From assembly GCF_000243395.2 (NCBI RefSeq), contig NZ_CM001484.1, forward strand, positions 3,528,524 to 3,592,523: DNA of 64,000 nt. Reading direction: 5' to 3'. Both the position numbers and the translations under genes were made by a program. Within the stretch, counting starts at the first letter, position 1; every line of letters begins with the position of its first letter. Positions 1-9,481 of this stretch are shown one piece after another. The notes below the pieces were generated by a model. The model had not been told where the DNA came from, did no database searches, and worked only from the letters and a program-made list of their open reading frames with translations. This DNA is from Saccharomonospora glauca K62 (GTDB lineage Bacteria; Actinomycetota; Actinomycetes; Mycobacteriales; Pseudonocardiaceae).

Positions 1-1275
1 GTCAACATCATCGGGGACCACGCCACCTACCACAAGAAGTTCGACGCGCCCCTGGAGTCGGACATCGAGGCCCTCGCCGGTTCGTTGAACGGCTGGGTCC
101 GGCGCTCGGCGAGCGCGGCCGACGTCGGCGCCGATGTCGCGGCGGCGGTCGCCGCGGCGCAGGACGCCCCCGGCCGGGTGGCGACGTTGATCCTGTCCGC
201 CGACGTGTCCTGGGGCGAGGGAGGCGTGCCCGCCACCGCGGTGACTCCCCGTGCTCCGCGTCCGGTGGCGTCGGACGTGGTGAAGGCGGTCGCCGAGGTC
301 CTGCGCGGGGACGAACCCGTGGCACTGCTGGTCGGTGGAGCCGCCTGCCGCGAAGCGGGGCTGCGCGCGCTGAGCCGGATCGCGAAGGCCACCGGGGCCA
401 AGCCGTTCGCGGAGACGTTCCCCGCCCGGATCGAACGCGGTGCGGGGCTGCCCAACATCGAGCGGCTCGGCTACCTCGCCGAGCAGGTCACCTACCAGCT
501 CGACGGGGTGCGGCACGTCGTCGTCGCGGGCACTCGGGCGCCCGTGTCGTTCTTCGCCTATCCGGGCAAGGCGAGCGATCTGGTGCCGGAAGGCGCGCGC
601 GTCCACACATTGGCCGAGGCGGGTGACGACGTCGTCGCGGCGCTGGAGGAGCTGGCCGACGAGGTGGCGGCGGACGTCGAACCGGATCTCGCCCCCGCCC
701 AGCGGCCGGAGCTTCCCACCGGGGATCTGACGCCGCAGAACTGGGTCCAGGTAATCGGCGCGCTCCTACCCGAGGGCGCCATCGTCTCCGACGAGGCCAA
801 CACGTCCGGGCTGCTGGTGCCGATGGCCACCGCGGGGTCTCCCCGGCACGACGTGTTGACGTTGACCGGTGGCGCGATCGGGCAGGGGATACCGGTGGCC
901 ACGGGCGCGGCCATCGCGGCACCCGACCGGCCGGTGATCAACCTCGAGTCCGACGGCAGCGCGCTCTACACCATTCAAGCGCTGTGGACCCAGGCTCGGG
1001 AGAACCTCAACGTCACCACGGTGGTGCTCAACAACCGGGCCTACGCCATCCTCCGGCTGGAGTTGCAGCGGGTCGGCGCGGAGTCCTCGGGCCCGAAGGC
1101 GCGAGGACTGCTCGATCTGTCCACACCGGACCTGGACTTCGTGAGAATGGCCGAGGGCTTCGGGGTCCCGGCGACTCGCGCGCGGACGGCCGAGGAGCTG
1201 GCCGACCAGTTCCGCCGCGCGGTGGCCGAACCCGGCCCGCACCTGATCGAAGCGATGGTCCCGCCCCTGCTCTGA
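1..1275 (+). CDS. Acetolactate-synthase-like TPP-dependent enzyme (3' part)
   Basis: The gene is open from the first base of the window, so its N-terminus is missing. About 424 codons remain. They cover the central domain and the C-terminal thiamine-pyrophosphate domain of the acetolactate synthase large-subunit superfamily. The cofactor region is visible as ESDGSALYT followed about 25 residues later by LNNRAYAI; the usual GDG is replaced by SDG. The sequence resembles the single-subunit IlvX-type proteins of actinobacteria more than the branched-chain biosynthetic IlvB, so the true substrate is uncertain. No regulatory subunit gene follows. The stop codon lies 6 nt before the first 21-bp repeat array, so the array occupies its 3' flank. 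Confidence 0.8.
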   Translation, partial: VNIIGDHATYHKKFDAPLESDIEALAGSLNGWVRRSASAADVGADVAAAVAAAQDAPGRVATLILSADVSWGEGGVPATAVTPRAPRPVASDVVKAVAEVLRGDEPVALLVGGAACREAGLRALSRIAKATGAKPFAETFPARIERGAGLPNIERLGYLAEQVTYQLDGVRHVVVAGTRAPVSFFAYPGKASDLVPEGARVHTLAEAGDDVVAALEELADEVAADVEPDLAPAQRPELPTGDLTPQNWVQVIGALLPEGAIVSDEANTSGLLVPMATAGSPRHDVLTLTGGAIGQGIPVATGAAIAAPDRPVINLESDGSALYTIQALWTQARENLNVTTVVLNNRAYAILRLELQRVGAESSGPKARGLLDLSTPDLDFVRMAEGFGVPATRARTAEELADQFRRAVAEPGPHLIEAMVPPLL

Positions 1276-1281
1276 CCAACG

Positions 1282-1468
1282 CGTGTCCGCAGCCTACGTA
1301 CGCGTGTCCGCACCTTAGGGACTCGTGTCCGCAGTTTGGGGACACGTGTTCGCACTTGCGGTACACCGGGGTCCCCTGCCGTGCGGCCCGAACGGAAACC
1401 CGGTGTACACAACCTGCAGACATGCGTACGCAATCTGCGGACACGAGTGCACAACCTGCGGACACGGC
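1282..1468. repeat. 21-bp unit inverted array 1 (4 left, 3 right units)
   Basis: Four left units start at 1282, 1303, 1324 and 1345, each opening CGTGT(C/T)CGCA, and the fourth carries the TTCGCACTT variant. A 40-nt centre follows. Three right units start at 1406, 1427 and 1448 and contain the reverse-complement core CTGC(G/A)GACA(C/T). The period is exactly 21 bp. The array fills most of the space between the convergent TPP-enzyme gene (stop at 1275) and fadB (stop at 1528). Spacers of about 10 bp vary between units. Confidence 0.9.
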
Positions 1469-1527
1469 AGGGCCACCGGCCCCGCATGCGCGGGGGCGGT
1501 GGCCCTCGTCAGCAGCCTCGGGGAGAC

Positions 1528-3696
1528 TTACTCGAAGATCTCGCCCTTCTCGGCCTTCTCCACCAGCGAGGCCGGCGGCTCGAAGTGGCTGCCGTAGCGC
1601 TCGGCGAGTTCACGCGCCCGCGCGACGAAGCCCTTCAGCCCGCCCTCGTACTGGTTGATGTACTGGATCACACCACCGGTCCAGGCGGGGAACCCGATAC
1701 CGAAGATCGACCCGATGTTGGCGTCCTGCACCGAGTTGAGCACGCCCTCGTCGAAGCACTTGACGGTCTCCAGCGCCTCGGCGAACAGCATCCGCTCCTG
1801 GAGATCTTTGAACGGCACGTCGCCGCTGCCGCTGTTGAAGGCCTCCCGCAGCCCCGGCCACAACCGGACCCGCTTGCCGTTCTCGTCGTACTCGTAGAAC
1901 CCGGCCCCGGACGAGCGGCCCTTGCGGTCGAACTCGTCGAGCATCCGGTCGATGACGGCCTCGGACGGGTGCGGCGTCCACGTGCCGCCCGCCGCCTCCA
2001 CGGCCGCCTTCGTCTCGTTGCGGATCTTGCGCGGCAGCGTCAGCGTCAGCTCGTCCATCAACTGCAGCGGCGGCGCCGGGTACCCGGCCTGCGCACCGGC
2101 CTGCTCGATGGTGGCGGGCTCCACGCCCTCGCCGACCGCGGCGACGGCCTCGTTGAGGAACGTGCCGATCACGCGGCTGGTGAAAAAGCCCCGGCTGTCG
2201 TTGACGACGATCGGGGTCTTGCGGATCTGCAGCGTGAAGTCGAAGACCTTCGCCAGTGTGGCGTCGGAGGTCTTCTCCCCGCGGATGATCTCCACGAGCG
2301 GCATCTTGTCCACCGGCGAGAAGAAGTGGATGCCGATGAAGTCCTCCTGCCGCTCCACGCCCTCGGCGAGCGTGGTGATGGGCAGCGTGGAGGTGTTGGA
2401 GCCGAGCACCGCATCGGGTTCGACGATCTTCTCGATCTCGGCGAACACCTTGTGCTTGAGCTCGGTGCTCTCGAAGACGGCCTCGATCACGAAGTCGACG
2501 CCGGCGAAGTCGGCCGCGTCACCGGTGGTGACGATGCGGTCGAGCAGCGCCTTGGACTTCTCCTCGGTGGTCTTGCCGCGCTTGAGGGCCTTCTCCTCCA
2601 GCTTGCGGGCGTAGTCCTTGCCCTTCTCGGCGTTCTCCTTGGAGACGTCCTTGAGGACGACGTCAATGCCGGCCTTCGCGCACACGTACGCGATGGCGGC
2701 ACCCATCATGCCTGCACCGAGCACACCGACCTTGCGAGCGGTGTACTTGTCGTAGCCCTCGGGCCGCGAGCCACCGGAGTTGATGTGCTGCAGGTCGAAG
2801 AAGAACGCCTTCGTCATGTTCTTCGCGACCTGGCCGGTGACGAGGTTGACGAAGTACCGCGTCTCGATCTTGAACGCGGTGTCGATGTCCACCTGCGCGC
2901 TCTCCACCGCGGTGGCGAGGATGGCGCGCGGCGCGGGCATCGGCGCGCCCTTGAGCTGCTTGCGCAGCGTGGCCGGGAACGCGGGCAGGTTCGCGGCGAA
3001 CTTCGGGTTCGACGGCGAGCCACCGGGAATCTTGTAGCCCTTGGCGTCCCACGGCTGCTGGGCCTCGGGGTTGGCCTTGATCCACTCCTTGGCCTTGGGC
3101 AGCAGCTCGTCGACCGAGCCCACGAGCTCGTGCACGAGGCCGAGTTCCAAAGCCTTGGCGGGCCGGTACCGCTGGCCCTGCACCAGCACGTTCAGCACGG
3201 CGTTCTGGATGCCGAGCAACCGCACGGTGCGCACGACACCACCGCCACCGGGCAGCAGGCCGAGGGTCACCTCGGGCAGTCCAATCTGGACACCCTTCAC
3301 GTCGGCGACGATGCGGTGGTGGCAGGCCAGCGCGATCTCCAGGCCGCCGCCCAGGGCCGCGCCGTTGATCGCGGCGACCACGGGCTTGCCCAGGGTCTCC
3401 AGCCGACGCAGGTCCTGCTTCATCGCGTTGGTCATCTCGGTGATGGCCTCGGCGTCGGCCGGGGTGGCCTTGATGAGGTCGTTGAGGTCGCCGCCCGCGA
3501 AGAACGTCTTCTTCGCCGAGGTCAGCACCACACCGGTGATGGAGTCCTTCTCCTCCTCCAGGCGGTCGACGATCACACGCAGCGACTCCCGGAAGTCGGC
3601 GTTCATCGTGTTGGCCGACTGCTTCGGGTCGTCGAGCGTGAGCACGACGATGCCGTCGGAGTCCTTCTCCCAGCGGATGGTCTTGGCTTCAGTCAT
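1528..3696 (-). CDS. fadB: Fatty acid oxidation complex alpha subunit (enoyl-CoA hydratase / 3-hydroxyacyl-CoA dehydrogenase)
   Basis: This 722-residue bifunctional enzyme performs the second and third steps of beta-oxidation in the cytoplasm. The N-terminal crotonase domain (about 1-190) has the oxyanion segment GAALGGGLE and glutamates near 120 and 142. An NAD-binding motif GAGMMG lies at 327-332, and the dehydrogenase segment [15 protein letters not shown] follows. The ATG at 3694-3696 is preceded by a GAGGGA ribosome-binding site. A longer frame reaching 3756 would overlap fadA and lacks family similarity. It lies 16 nt downstream of the thiolase gene, the usual FadA/FadB operon and trifunctional-complex arrangement. 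It corresponds to mycobacterial FadB (Rv0860-like). Confidence 0.95.
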   Translation of the reverse strand: MTEAKTIRWEKDSDGIVVLTLDDPKQSANTMNADFRESLRVIVDRLEEEKDSITGVVLTSAKKTFFAGGDLNDLIKATPADAEAITEMTNAMKQDLRRLETLGKPVVAAINGAALGGGLEIALACHHRIVADVKGVQIGLPEVTLGLLPGGGGVVRTVRLLGIQNAVLNVLVQGQRYRPAKALELGLVHELVGSVDELLPKAKEWIKANPEAQQPWDAKGYKIPGGSPSNPKFAANLPAFPATLRKQLKGAPMPAPRAILATAVESAQVDIDTAFKIETRYFVNLVTGQVAKNMTKAFFFDLQHINSGGSRPEGYDKYTARKVGVLGAGMMGAAIAYVCAKAGIDVVLKDVSKENAEKGKDYARKLEEKALKRGKTTEEKSKALLDRIVTTGDAADFAGVDFVIEAVFESTELKHKVFAEIEKIVEPDAVLGSNTSTLPITTLAEGVERQEDFIGIHFFSPVDKMPLVEIIRGEKTSDATLAKVFDFTLQIRKTPIVVNDSRGFFTSRVIGTFLNEAVAAVGEGVEPATIEQAGAQAGYPAPPLQLMDELTLTLPRKIRNETKAAVEAAGGTWTPHPSEAVIDRMLDEFDRKGRSSGAGFYEYDENGKRVRLWPGLREAFNSGSGDVPFKDLQERMLFAEALETVKCFDEGVLNSVQDANIGSIFGIGFPAWTGGVIQYINQYEGGLKGFVARARELAERYGSHFEPPASLVEKAEKGEIFE

Positions 3697-3712
3697 CGTT
3701 TGTTCTCGTCCC

Positions 3713-4924
3713 TCACACGCGCTCGATGATCGTGGCGAGGCCCATGCCACCGCCAATGCACAGCGTCACGAGCGCGCGCCGGGCCTGGCGGCGCTCCAGT
3801 TCGTCCACCATCGTGCCCAGGATCATCGCGCCGGTGGCGCCCAGCGGGTGACCCATGGCGATGGCACCGCCGTTGACGTTGACCTTCTCCTCCGGGAGGT
3901 TCAGGTCCTTCATCCACTTGAGGACGACCGCGGCGAACGCCTCGTTCAGCTCGAACAGGTCGATGTCGTCGACCGTGAGGCCGGCCTTGGCGAGCACCTT
4001 CTCGGTGGCGGGCGTCGGGCCGGTCAGCATGATCGTCGGGTCGGAACCGGTGACCGCGGTGGCCACGATGCGCGCCCTCGGCTCCATGCCGATGCGCTTG
4101 CCGATCTCCTCGCTACCCACCAGCACGAGCGCGGCACCGTCGACGATGCCCGACGAGTTGCCGCCGGTGTGCACGTGGTTGATCTTTTCGATCCAGTGGT
4201 ACTTCTGCAGCGCCACGGCGTCGAAACCGGCGAAGTCGCCCAGGTCCGCGAACGCGGGGCGCAGCTTGGCCAGCGCCTCCATCGTGGTGCCGGGGCGGCG
4301 GTGCTCGTCGTGGTCGAGGATGGTCACGCCGTTGATGTCCTTGACCGGCACCACGGACTTGGCGAAATAGCCACCCGACCACGCGGCCTCGGCCCTCTGC
4401 TGCGACCGCACGGCATAGGCGTCGACGTCCTCACGGGAGAAGCCCTCGACCGTGGCGATCAGGTCGGCACCGATGCCCTGCGGCACGAAGTAGGAGTCGT
4501 AGTTGGTGGCGGGGTCGGTGAACATCGCGCCGCCGTCGGAGCCCATCGGCACGCGCGACATCGACTCGACACCACCGCCGATCACGAGGTCGTCCCACCC
4601 CGCCCGGATCTTCTGCGCGGCCTGGTTGACGGCTTCCAACCCCGAGGCGCAGAAGCGGTTGATCTGCACGCCCGCGACCGTGTCGGGCAGGCCGGCCGCG
4701 ATGGCGGCCGCGCGGGCGATGTCGGCGCCTTGGTCACCGACCGGCGAGACGACGCCGAGGATGATGTCGTCGATCAGCGCGGGGTCGAGCCCCGGGTGCC
4801 GCGCCTTCAGCTCGTTGATCAGGCCGACCACCAGGTCGATCGGCTTGGTTCCGTGGAGGGAACCGCCCTTGTTCTTGCCACGAGGCGTGCGGATCGCCTC
4901 GTAGATGAACGCCTCTGTACTCAC
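3713..4924 (-). CDS. fadA: Acetyl-CoA C-acyltransferase (3-ketoacyl-CoA thiolase)
   Basis: This 403-residue thiolase cleaves 3-ketoacyl-CoA to acetyl-CoA and a shortened acyl-CoA. The nucleophilic cysteine is C92 in NRFCASG. The conserved [14 protein letters not shown] segment and the C-terminal CIGGGMG with the second catalytic cysteine are intact. The start is GTG at 4922-4924, preceded by AGGAAGGA. It is the first gene of the fadA-fadB operon and is divergent from a TetR-type regulator. A GTTAATAGCGATTAGC element sits about 38 nt upstream of the start and may be an operator. Confidence 0.95.
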   Translation of the reverse strand: MSTEAFIYEAIRTPRGKNKGGSLHGTKPIDLVVGLINELKARHPGLDPALIDDIILGVVSPVGDQGADIARAAAIAAGLPDTVAGVQINRFCASGLEAVNQAAQKIRAGWDDLVIGGGVESMSRVPMGSDGGAMFTDPATNYDSYFVPQGIGADLIATVEGFSREDVDAYAVRSQQRAEAAWSGGYFAKSVVPVKDINGVTILDHDEHRRPGTTMEALAKLRPAFADLGDFAGFDAVALQKYHWIEKINHVHTGGNSSGIVDGAALVLVGSEEIGKRIGMEPRARIVATAVTGSDPTIMLTGPTPATEKVLAKAGLTVDDIDLFELNEAFAAVVLKWMKDLNLPEEKVNVNGGAIAMGHPLGATGAMILGTMVDELERRQARRALVTLCIGGGMGLATIIERV

Positions 4925-4962
4925 GCCTGAGGTCCTTCCTGGCGCAGATTGCCGTTCGTGGT

Positions 4963-4978
4963 GCTAATCGCTATTAAC
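4963..4978. promoter_or_regulatory. Candidate TetR-type operator between fadA and the tandem TetR gene
   Basis: The 16-bp imperfect palindrome GCTAATCGCTATTAAC has arms that match at 5 of 6 positions. Read on the minus strand it resembles the GTTAR-N6-YTAAC sites upstream of the carboxylase operon and the TetR gene at 31047. It lies in the divergent intergenic region and could control fadA, the regulator gene, or both. No binding data are available. Confidence 0.5.
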
Positions 4979-5010
4979 ATAATCCCGCATTGTTCGAGGT
5001 TGTCAACGAG

Positions 5011-5038
5011 TTGTCATCCCGGCAACAGACGCTAGAGT
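5011..5038 (+). promoter_or_regulatory. Sigma-70-type promoter of the tandem TetR gene
   Basis: A TTGTCA -35 box (5011-5016) and a TAGAGT -10 box (5033-5038) are separated by 16 bp. The ATG of the regulator at 5050 is only 11 nt past the -10 box, which would give a transcript with almost no leader. Confidence 0.6.
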
Positions 5039-5049
5039 GGGCTCACGTT

Positions 5050-6261
5050 ATGAGTGGTGACAGCAGCAGGAACAGGCGTCCACGCGACCGCAAGGCCCAG
5101 CTCGCGGCGGTCGCGTCCGAGCTGTTCCGGCAGCGCGGCTATCACGGCGTGGGCATCAACGACATCGCCGCGGCGGCGGGCGTGACCGGCCCCGCCCTCT
5201 ACCGCCACTTCGCCGACAAGCAGGCGATCCTCGCCCACGTCCTGCTCACGGGTCTGCGGGACATGGAGCGGGCCACCGAAGCCGCGCTCGACGACGAGCG
5301 GCAGACCGAGTCGTACGAGAGCATCCGCGAGCTGCTGGCCAACCTCGCGGCTCGCTCCGTGGAGCGCAGGGACGTCGCCGCGTTGTGGCGCTGGGAGGGC
5401 CGCCACCTCGACGCCGAGGCCCAACACCAGATCCGGCGGCGCTCCACCGCCATGTTGGCGGCGTGGGCGAAGGTGCTCCTGCGTAAACGCCCGGAGTTGT
5501 CCCCCGATGACGCCGAGCTGCTGTGCTGGGCGACGTTGTCGGTGTTCGGCAGCGTGTCCGTTCACCGCACCACACTTCCCAAGCGCCGCTTCACCGAACT
5601 GCTCACCACGCTGGCGCTGCGAGTCCTGCACGTGGACCTGCCCGAAGCCACCGAGCCCGAGCCGACGAACCCGAACCCGCCGCCCGCGCTGGCCCTGGGC
5701 CCACCGTCGCGGCGCGAACAGGTGCTCACCGCGGCCACTGAGCTGTTCCACAAGCGCGGCTTCACCGACGTCAGCATGGAGGACATCGGCAAGGCCGCCG
5801 GCATCGCCGGGCCCAGCGTGTATCGACACTTCCCCAGCAAGGCGGCCCTGCTCGCGGCCATCGGCAGACGCGCGGGAGACCGGCTCATGGTCGCCGCCGA
5901 CCACGCGTTGCGCCGAAGCGCCCCGCCCGACGAACGGGAGGCGTTGCGCCGGCTCGCCGACTCCTACGTCCGGACCCTGACCGGCCCACCCGAGCTGCTC
6001 GTGGCGTTCTCGGTGGACCGCGTGCACATCGACGAGAAGGACAAGCCGGAGCTGCTGCGCATCCAGCGCGACTACGTGGCGCAGTGGGTGCGACTGCTGG
6101 AGGCGGTCCACCCCGAACTGGACACACGCGAGGCGAAGATCACCGTTCACGCGGCGTTGACCATCGCCAACGACCTCACGCGCACCCGGCGAGTCGCCTC
6201 GCGGCCGAATCTGGTGGTGGAACTGACCACGCTGCTCCACGCGGTGCTCGGTCTCGACTGA
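5050..6261 (+). CDS. Tandem (two-headed) TetR/AcrR-family regulator
   Basis: The 403-residue protein carries two complete TetR N-terminal helix-turn-helix domains. The first lies around residues 15-65 (RQRGYHGVGINDIAAAAGVT then GPALYRHF). The second lies around 220-270 (HKRGFTDVSMEDIGKAAGIA then GPSVYRHF). Each is followed by its own helical ligand-binding-like region, so one chain may act as a built-in pseudodimer. It is divergent from fadA and directly upstream of two acyl-CoA dehydrogenase genes, which suggests control of fatty-acid catabolism. The ATG at 5050 was chosen because it follows the promoter closely and begins the conserved region. An upstream in-frame ATG at 4990 would precede the predicted promoter. 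Confidence 0.9.
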   Translation: MSGDSSRNRRPRDRKAQLAAVASELFRQRGYHGVGINDIAAAAGVTGPALYRHFADKQAILAHVLLTGLRDMERATEAALDDERQTESYESIRELLANLAARSVERRDVAALWRWEGRHLDAEAQHQIRRRSTAMLAAWAKVLLRKRPELSPDDAELLCWATLSVFGSVSVHRTTLPKRRFTELLTTLALRVLHVDLPEATEPEPTNPNPPPALALGPPSRREQVLTAATELFHKRGFTDVSMEDIGKAAGIAGPSVYRHFPSKAALLAAIGRRAGDRLMVAADHALRRSAPPDEREALRRLADSYVRTLTGPPELLVAFSVDRVHIDEKDKPELLRIQRDYVAQWVRLLEAVHPELDTREAKITVHAALTIANDLTRTRRVASRPNLVVELTTLLHAVLGLD

Positions 6262-6302
6262 AGTCGCCCACCCTACTGGCGGACACCCACCCCCACCCGT
6301 TA

Positions 6303-6320
6303 ACCTACTCGCGAGTAGGT
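6303..6320. promoter_or_regulatory. Perfect 18-bp palindrome upstream of the acyl-CoA dehydrogenase pair
   Basis: ACCTACTCGCGAGTAGGT is a perfect inverted repeat with no spacer, ending 17 nt before the GTG start at 6338. Its size and symmetry are typical of TetR-family operators, and the tandem TetR gene ends just upstream. An overlapping GGAGGGG ribosome-binding site follows at 6326-6332. Confidence 0.65.
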
Positions 6321-6337
6321 ACACGGAGGGGAACACT

Positions 6338-7675
6338 GTGGCCCGACAGAAAGCGACACGACGCGACGCCATGGGCTTCGGTCTCGCGGCGCTCAACCGG
6401 CTCGCCGGCAGCCCATTGCTCGACCGCACCGGACTACGCAAACCCGTGGAGAAGATCGTGGCCACGGCCACGCGCGAGGGTTTCCGGGTAGCGGGCGCGG
6501 CACAGCGAACGTTCAAGGCGACCACCCGGCTCGTCAAACCCGCACGGCTGGCTTCCGCCCCGGACACGGGGCTGTTCGACCTGACCCCGGACGACGAACA
6601 GCAGATGATCGTCGACACGGTCGGGGAGTTCGCCGCCGAGCAGCTCCGCCCCGCGGCGGCCGAGGCCGACGACAAGCTCGCGCCTCCCGACGGACTGCTC
6701 GCGCGGGCAGCGGAACTGGGGCTGACGGCGGTCGGCATCCCGGAGGAAGTCGGCGGTTTCGGCACCCAACGGTCGGCCGTCACCAACGTGCTCGTCGCGG
6801 AGGCCCTCGCCCACGGTGATCTGGGCCTGGCCGTGGCCGTGCTCGCGCCGTCGGCGGTGAGCAACGTGCTCGTCCGCCACGGCGACGCCCACCAACAGTC
6901 CACCTACCTGCCCGCGTTCACCGGCGAGGACGTCCCCACCGCGGCACTGGCGTTGCAGGAGAACGCCCCGCTGTTCGACGTGTTCTCTCCGAAGACCACC
7001 GCGCGCCGCACCCCCGGCGGCTACCGCATCGACGGGGTGAAGGCCCTCGTGCCGCGCGCGGCGCAGGCGGAGTTGTTCATCGTGTCGGCGAACCTCGAAG
7101 GCCCCAAGGGGTACGGTCCGGCACTGTTCGTCGTCGAGTCGGGCACCAAGGGCGTGTCGATCGAGGCCGAACCCGCGATGGGACTTCGCGGGGCCGCCAC
7201 CGGCAAGCTCGTGCTGGAGAACGTGTCTCTGCCCGCGAGCGCGCTGATCGGCGGCGGAAACCGCGAGGTGTTCACCGATGTCGTGCGCTCCTCCCGCCTG
7301 GCGTGGGCGGCGCTCGCGTGCGGCACCGCGAAGGCCGTGCTCGACTACGTCATCCCGTACGTCAACGAGCGCGAGGCGTTCGGCGAACCCATCAGCCACC
7401 GGCAGGGCGTGGCCTTCCAGGTTGCCGACATCGGTATCGAGCTGGAGGGCATGCGGCTGGTGACGCTGCGTGCGGCGTCCCGGATGGACCAGGGCAAGTC
7501 CCACGCCCGCGAGGTGGCGCTCGCGCGCAAGCTCGCCACCGACAAGGGCATGCAGATCGGTAGCGCCGGCGTCCAGCTGCTCGGCGGGCACGGCTTCATC
7601 AAGGAACACCCGGTGGAGCGCTGGTACCGCGACCTGCGCGCGATCGGCGTCATGGAAGGGGTCGTCACGGCATGA
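6338..7675 (+). CDS. Acyl-CoA dehydrogenase (FadE24-like)
   Basis: This 445-residue flavoprotein belongs to the acyl-CoA dehydrogenase family, which catalyses the first oxidation of beta-oxidation. The core dehydrogenase begins near residue 80 (LTPDDEQQMIVDTV) after an extended basic N-terminus. Typical segments include LGGHGFIKEHPVERWYRDLRAIGVMEG near the C-terminus (given here only as landmarks LGGHGFI and ERWYRDLR). The GTG start has a GGAGGGG ribosome-binding site. It overlaps the next gene by 4 bases (ATGA), so the two are almost certainly co-translated. The pair resembles mycobacterial FadE24-FadE23, which is a family-level comparison. The palindrome at 6303-6320 probably controls both. 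Confidence 0.88.
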   Translation: MARQKATRRDAMGFGLAALNRLAGSPLLDRTGLRKPVEKIVATATREGFRVAGAAQRTFKATTRLVKPARLASAPDTGLFDLTPDDEQQMIVDTVGEFAAEQLRPAAAEADDKLAPPDGLLARAAELGLTAVGIPEEVGGFGTQRSAVTNVLVAEALAHGDLGLAVAVLAPSAVSNVLVRHGDAHQQSTYLPAFTGEDVPTAALALQENAPLFDVFSPKTTARRTPGGYRIDGVKALVPRAAQAELFIVSANLEGPKGYGPALFVVESGTKGVSIEAEPAMGLRGAATGKLVLENVSLPASALIGGGNREVFTDVVRSSRLAWAALACGTAKAVLDYVIPYVNEREAFGEPISHRQGVAFQVADIGIELEGMRLVTLRAASRMDQGKSHAREVALARKLATDKGMQIGSAGVQLLGGHGFIKEHPVERWYRDLRAIGVMEGVVTA

Positions 7676-8880
7676 TCAATCTTGAGGTCCCGAAGAAGGC
7701 CAAGGCCCTGGTCAACCAGGCGCGGCAGGCCGCGACCGAGGTGTTCCGGCCGATCTCCCGCAAGTACGACCGCGCCGAGCACTCCTACCCCACCGAGCTG
7801 GACATGCTCGCGGCGCTGCTCGACGGGCTGAACACCTCCGGCGAGGGCGGCGCGGGCGCGGCGGGCGTGCGTCGCAAGGACGACAAGCCGACCTCCGGCA
7901 ACCGCAACGGCGGCAACCTGCTCACCGTGCTCGGCACCATCGAACTGTGCTGGGGCGACGTGGCGCTGCTGCTGTCGATGCCACGCCAGGGACTCGGTAA
8001 CGCCGCCATCGCGTCGGTGGCCAACGACGAGCAGCTCGAACGGTTCGGCAAGCTGTGGGCCGCCATGGCCATCACCGAGCCCGGCTGCGGTTCCGACTCG
8101 GCCGCCATCACCACCACCGCCACCAAGGACGGCGACCACTACATCCTCAACGGCGAGAAGATCTTCGTCACCTCCGGCGAGCGTGCCGACGCCGTGGTGG
8201 TGTGGGCGACGCTGGACAAGAGCAAGGGTCGCGCCGCCATCAAGTCCTTCGTGGTGGAGAAGGGCACCCCCGGCTTCGAGGTGGTGCGGCTGGAGCACAA
8301 GCTCGGCATTCGCGCCTCCGACACGGCGGTGCTGCGGTTCGACAACTGCCGCGTGCCCGCCAAGAACCTGCTCGGCTCCCCGGAGATCGACACCAAGAAG
8401 GGTTTCGCGGGGGTCATGCAGACCTTCGACAACACCCGCCCGCTCGTGGCCGCGATGGCCGTGGGTGTCGCGCGGGCGGCGTTGGAGGAGACCCGGCGAA
8501 TCCTGACCGAGGCCGGCATCGAGGTGGACTACGACAAGCCGGCCCTGGCCCAGCACGCCGCCGCGGCGACGTTTTTGCAGTTGGAGGCCGACTACGAGGC
8601 GGCGTATCTGACGACGCTGGAAGCCGCCTGGATGGCCGACAACCGCAAGCCCAACTCGCTTCAGGCGTCGATGGCGAAGGCCAAGGCGGGACGCACGGTC
8701 GTCGACATCACGCTCAAGTGCGTCGAGCTCGCGGGCACCTTCGGCTACACCGAGGAGTCGCTGTTGGAGAAGTGGGCGCGCGACTCGAAGATCCTCGACA
8801 TCTTCGAGGGCACGCAGCAGATCCAGCAACTCATCGTCGCCCGCCGTCTGCTGGGCAAGACGAGCAAGGAACTGAAGTAA
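7672..8880 (+). CDS. Acyl-CoA dehydrogenase (FadE23-like)
   Basis: This 402-residue acyl-CoA dehydrogenase starts within the stop codon of the preceding gene. It has the flavin-binding segment MAITEPGCGSDSA, a standard middle domain, and the C-terminal DIFEGTQQIQQLIVARRLLG typical of the family. Actinobacterial FadE pairs encoded this way are thought to form hetero-oligomers with one shared active-site set; that is inferred here from the coupling, not shown. A strong hairpin terminator begins 9 nt after the stop, which closes a two-gene operon. Confidence 0.9.
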   Translation: MINLEVPKKAKALVNQARQAATEVFRPISRKYDRAEHSYPTELDMLAALLDGLNTSGEGGAGAAGVRRKDDKPTSGNRNGGNLLTVLGTIELCWGDVALLLSMPRQGLGNAAIASVANDEQLERFGKLWAAMAITEPGCGSDSAAITTTATKDGDHYILNGEKIFVTSGERADAVVVWATLDKSKGRAAIKSFVVEKGTPGFEVVRLEHKLGIRASDTAVLRFDNCRVPAKNLLGSPEIDTKKGFAGVMQTFDNTRPLVAAMAVGVARAALEETRRILTEAGIEVDYDKPALAQHAAAATFLQLEADYEAAYLTTLEAAWMADNRKPNSLQASMAKAKAGRTVVDITLKCVELAGTFGYTEESLLEKWARDSKILDIFEGTQQIQQLIVARRLLGKTSKELK

Positions 8881-8889
8881 GGTCACGAG

Positions 8890-8943
8890 ACGCCGGCCGG
8901 TGGGGTTGCTCCTCCGTGGAGGCCCCGACCGGCCGGCGTTTTG
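8890..8943 (+). terminator. Rho-independent terminator after the acyl-CoA dehydrogenase pair
   Basis: ACGCCGGCCGGT pairs with ACCGGCCGGCGT, with GGGG/CCCC extending the stem inside one mismatch. A TTTT run follows at 8939-8942. Confidence 0.85.
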
Positions 8944-9481
8944 CTGCCTTCCCAGCCCCTCAAACGGGGTTCCTTCAGCTCGTGCGTGTTCGCAGCTTCC
9001 CGTAGGAAGCATGTCAACGCATCACACAGATCACGCTCCGGTCGATAGTGGCCGAAAAGCGAAGTTGTTATAAGACAGGAAATCTCGTAAGTCCACTATG
9101 TCTCATCAAGGTGGACGATTCCGTTCTCGCACCTCTAGCTGGCCGACACCTAGATCCTCAACGGCATCCCACAGAGAGTGGGAACATGCAGGCCTCCAGC
9201 TCGAGGCGGAACGGTTGAAGCCCCTCTGGCGCACGCCGTGATCAGCAATCTTCGGCGACGAAAGGAAGCCGAGCGAGCTCTGCGACAACCGAACCCCGCA
9301 CCGGCCGCGGTTCAGGACCCCACAAGACAATTATGTGACACTCGTCACAATCGGAAACGAAGTTGGCCACTCGACGTCAATATCGAAATAAGGGGACGGC
9401 CTTCCAACGGAGGGGCCATCACTCCACAGGGGTATCGCAACACAGGGATCATCACAGTCACATAGGGGGAAAGGTCGAAGT
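8944..9481. other. Gene-poor interval before the type VII-like pair
   Basis: About 540 bases carry no convincing gene. The base composition is noticeably richer in A and T from about 9040 to 9470 than in the neighbouring genes. The interval holds one possible solo copy of the 21-bp repeat unit (8985-9004) and a GGGGGAAAGG ribosome-binding site just before the gene at 9482. A 95-codon open frame inside it has no family resemblance. Confidence 0.6.
8985..9004. repeat. Possible solo 21-bp repeat unit
   Basis: CGTGTTCGCAGCTTCCCGTA matches the left-arm unit pattern of the arrays (CGTGTYCGCA, then a variable part ending in GTA). No partner unit is seen next to it. It could be a decayed remnant or a chance match. 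Confidence 0.35.

Noticed and set aside
1336-3729. 797-codon open frame antisense to fadB
   Set aside because: It is the shadow of a high-GC coding strand; the protein is of low complexity and has no family.
9178-9465. 95-codon frame before the type VII-like pair
   Set aside because: No ribosome-binding site, no family resemblance and atypical codon use.
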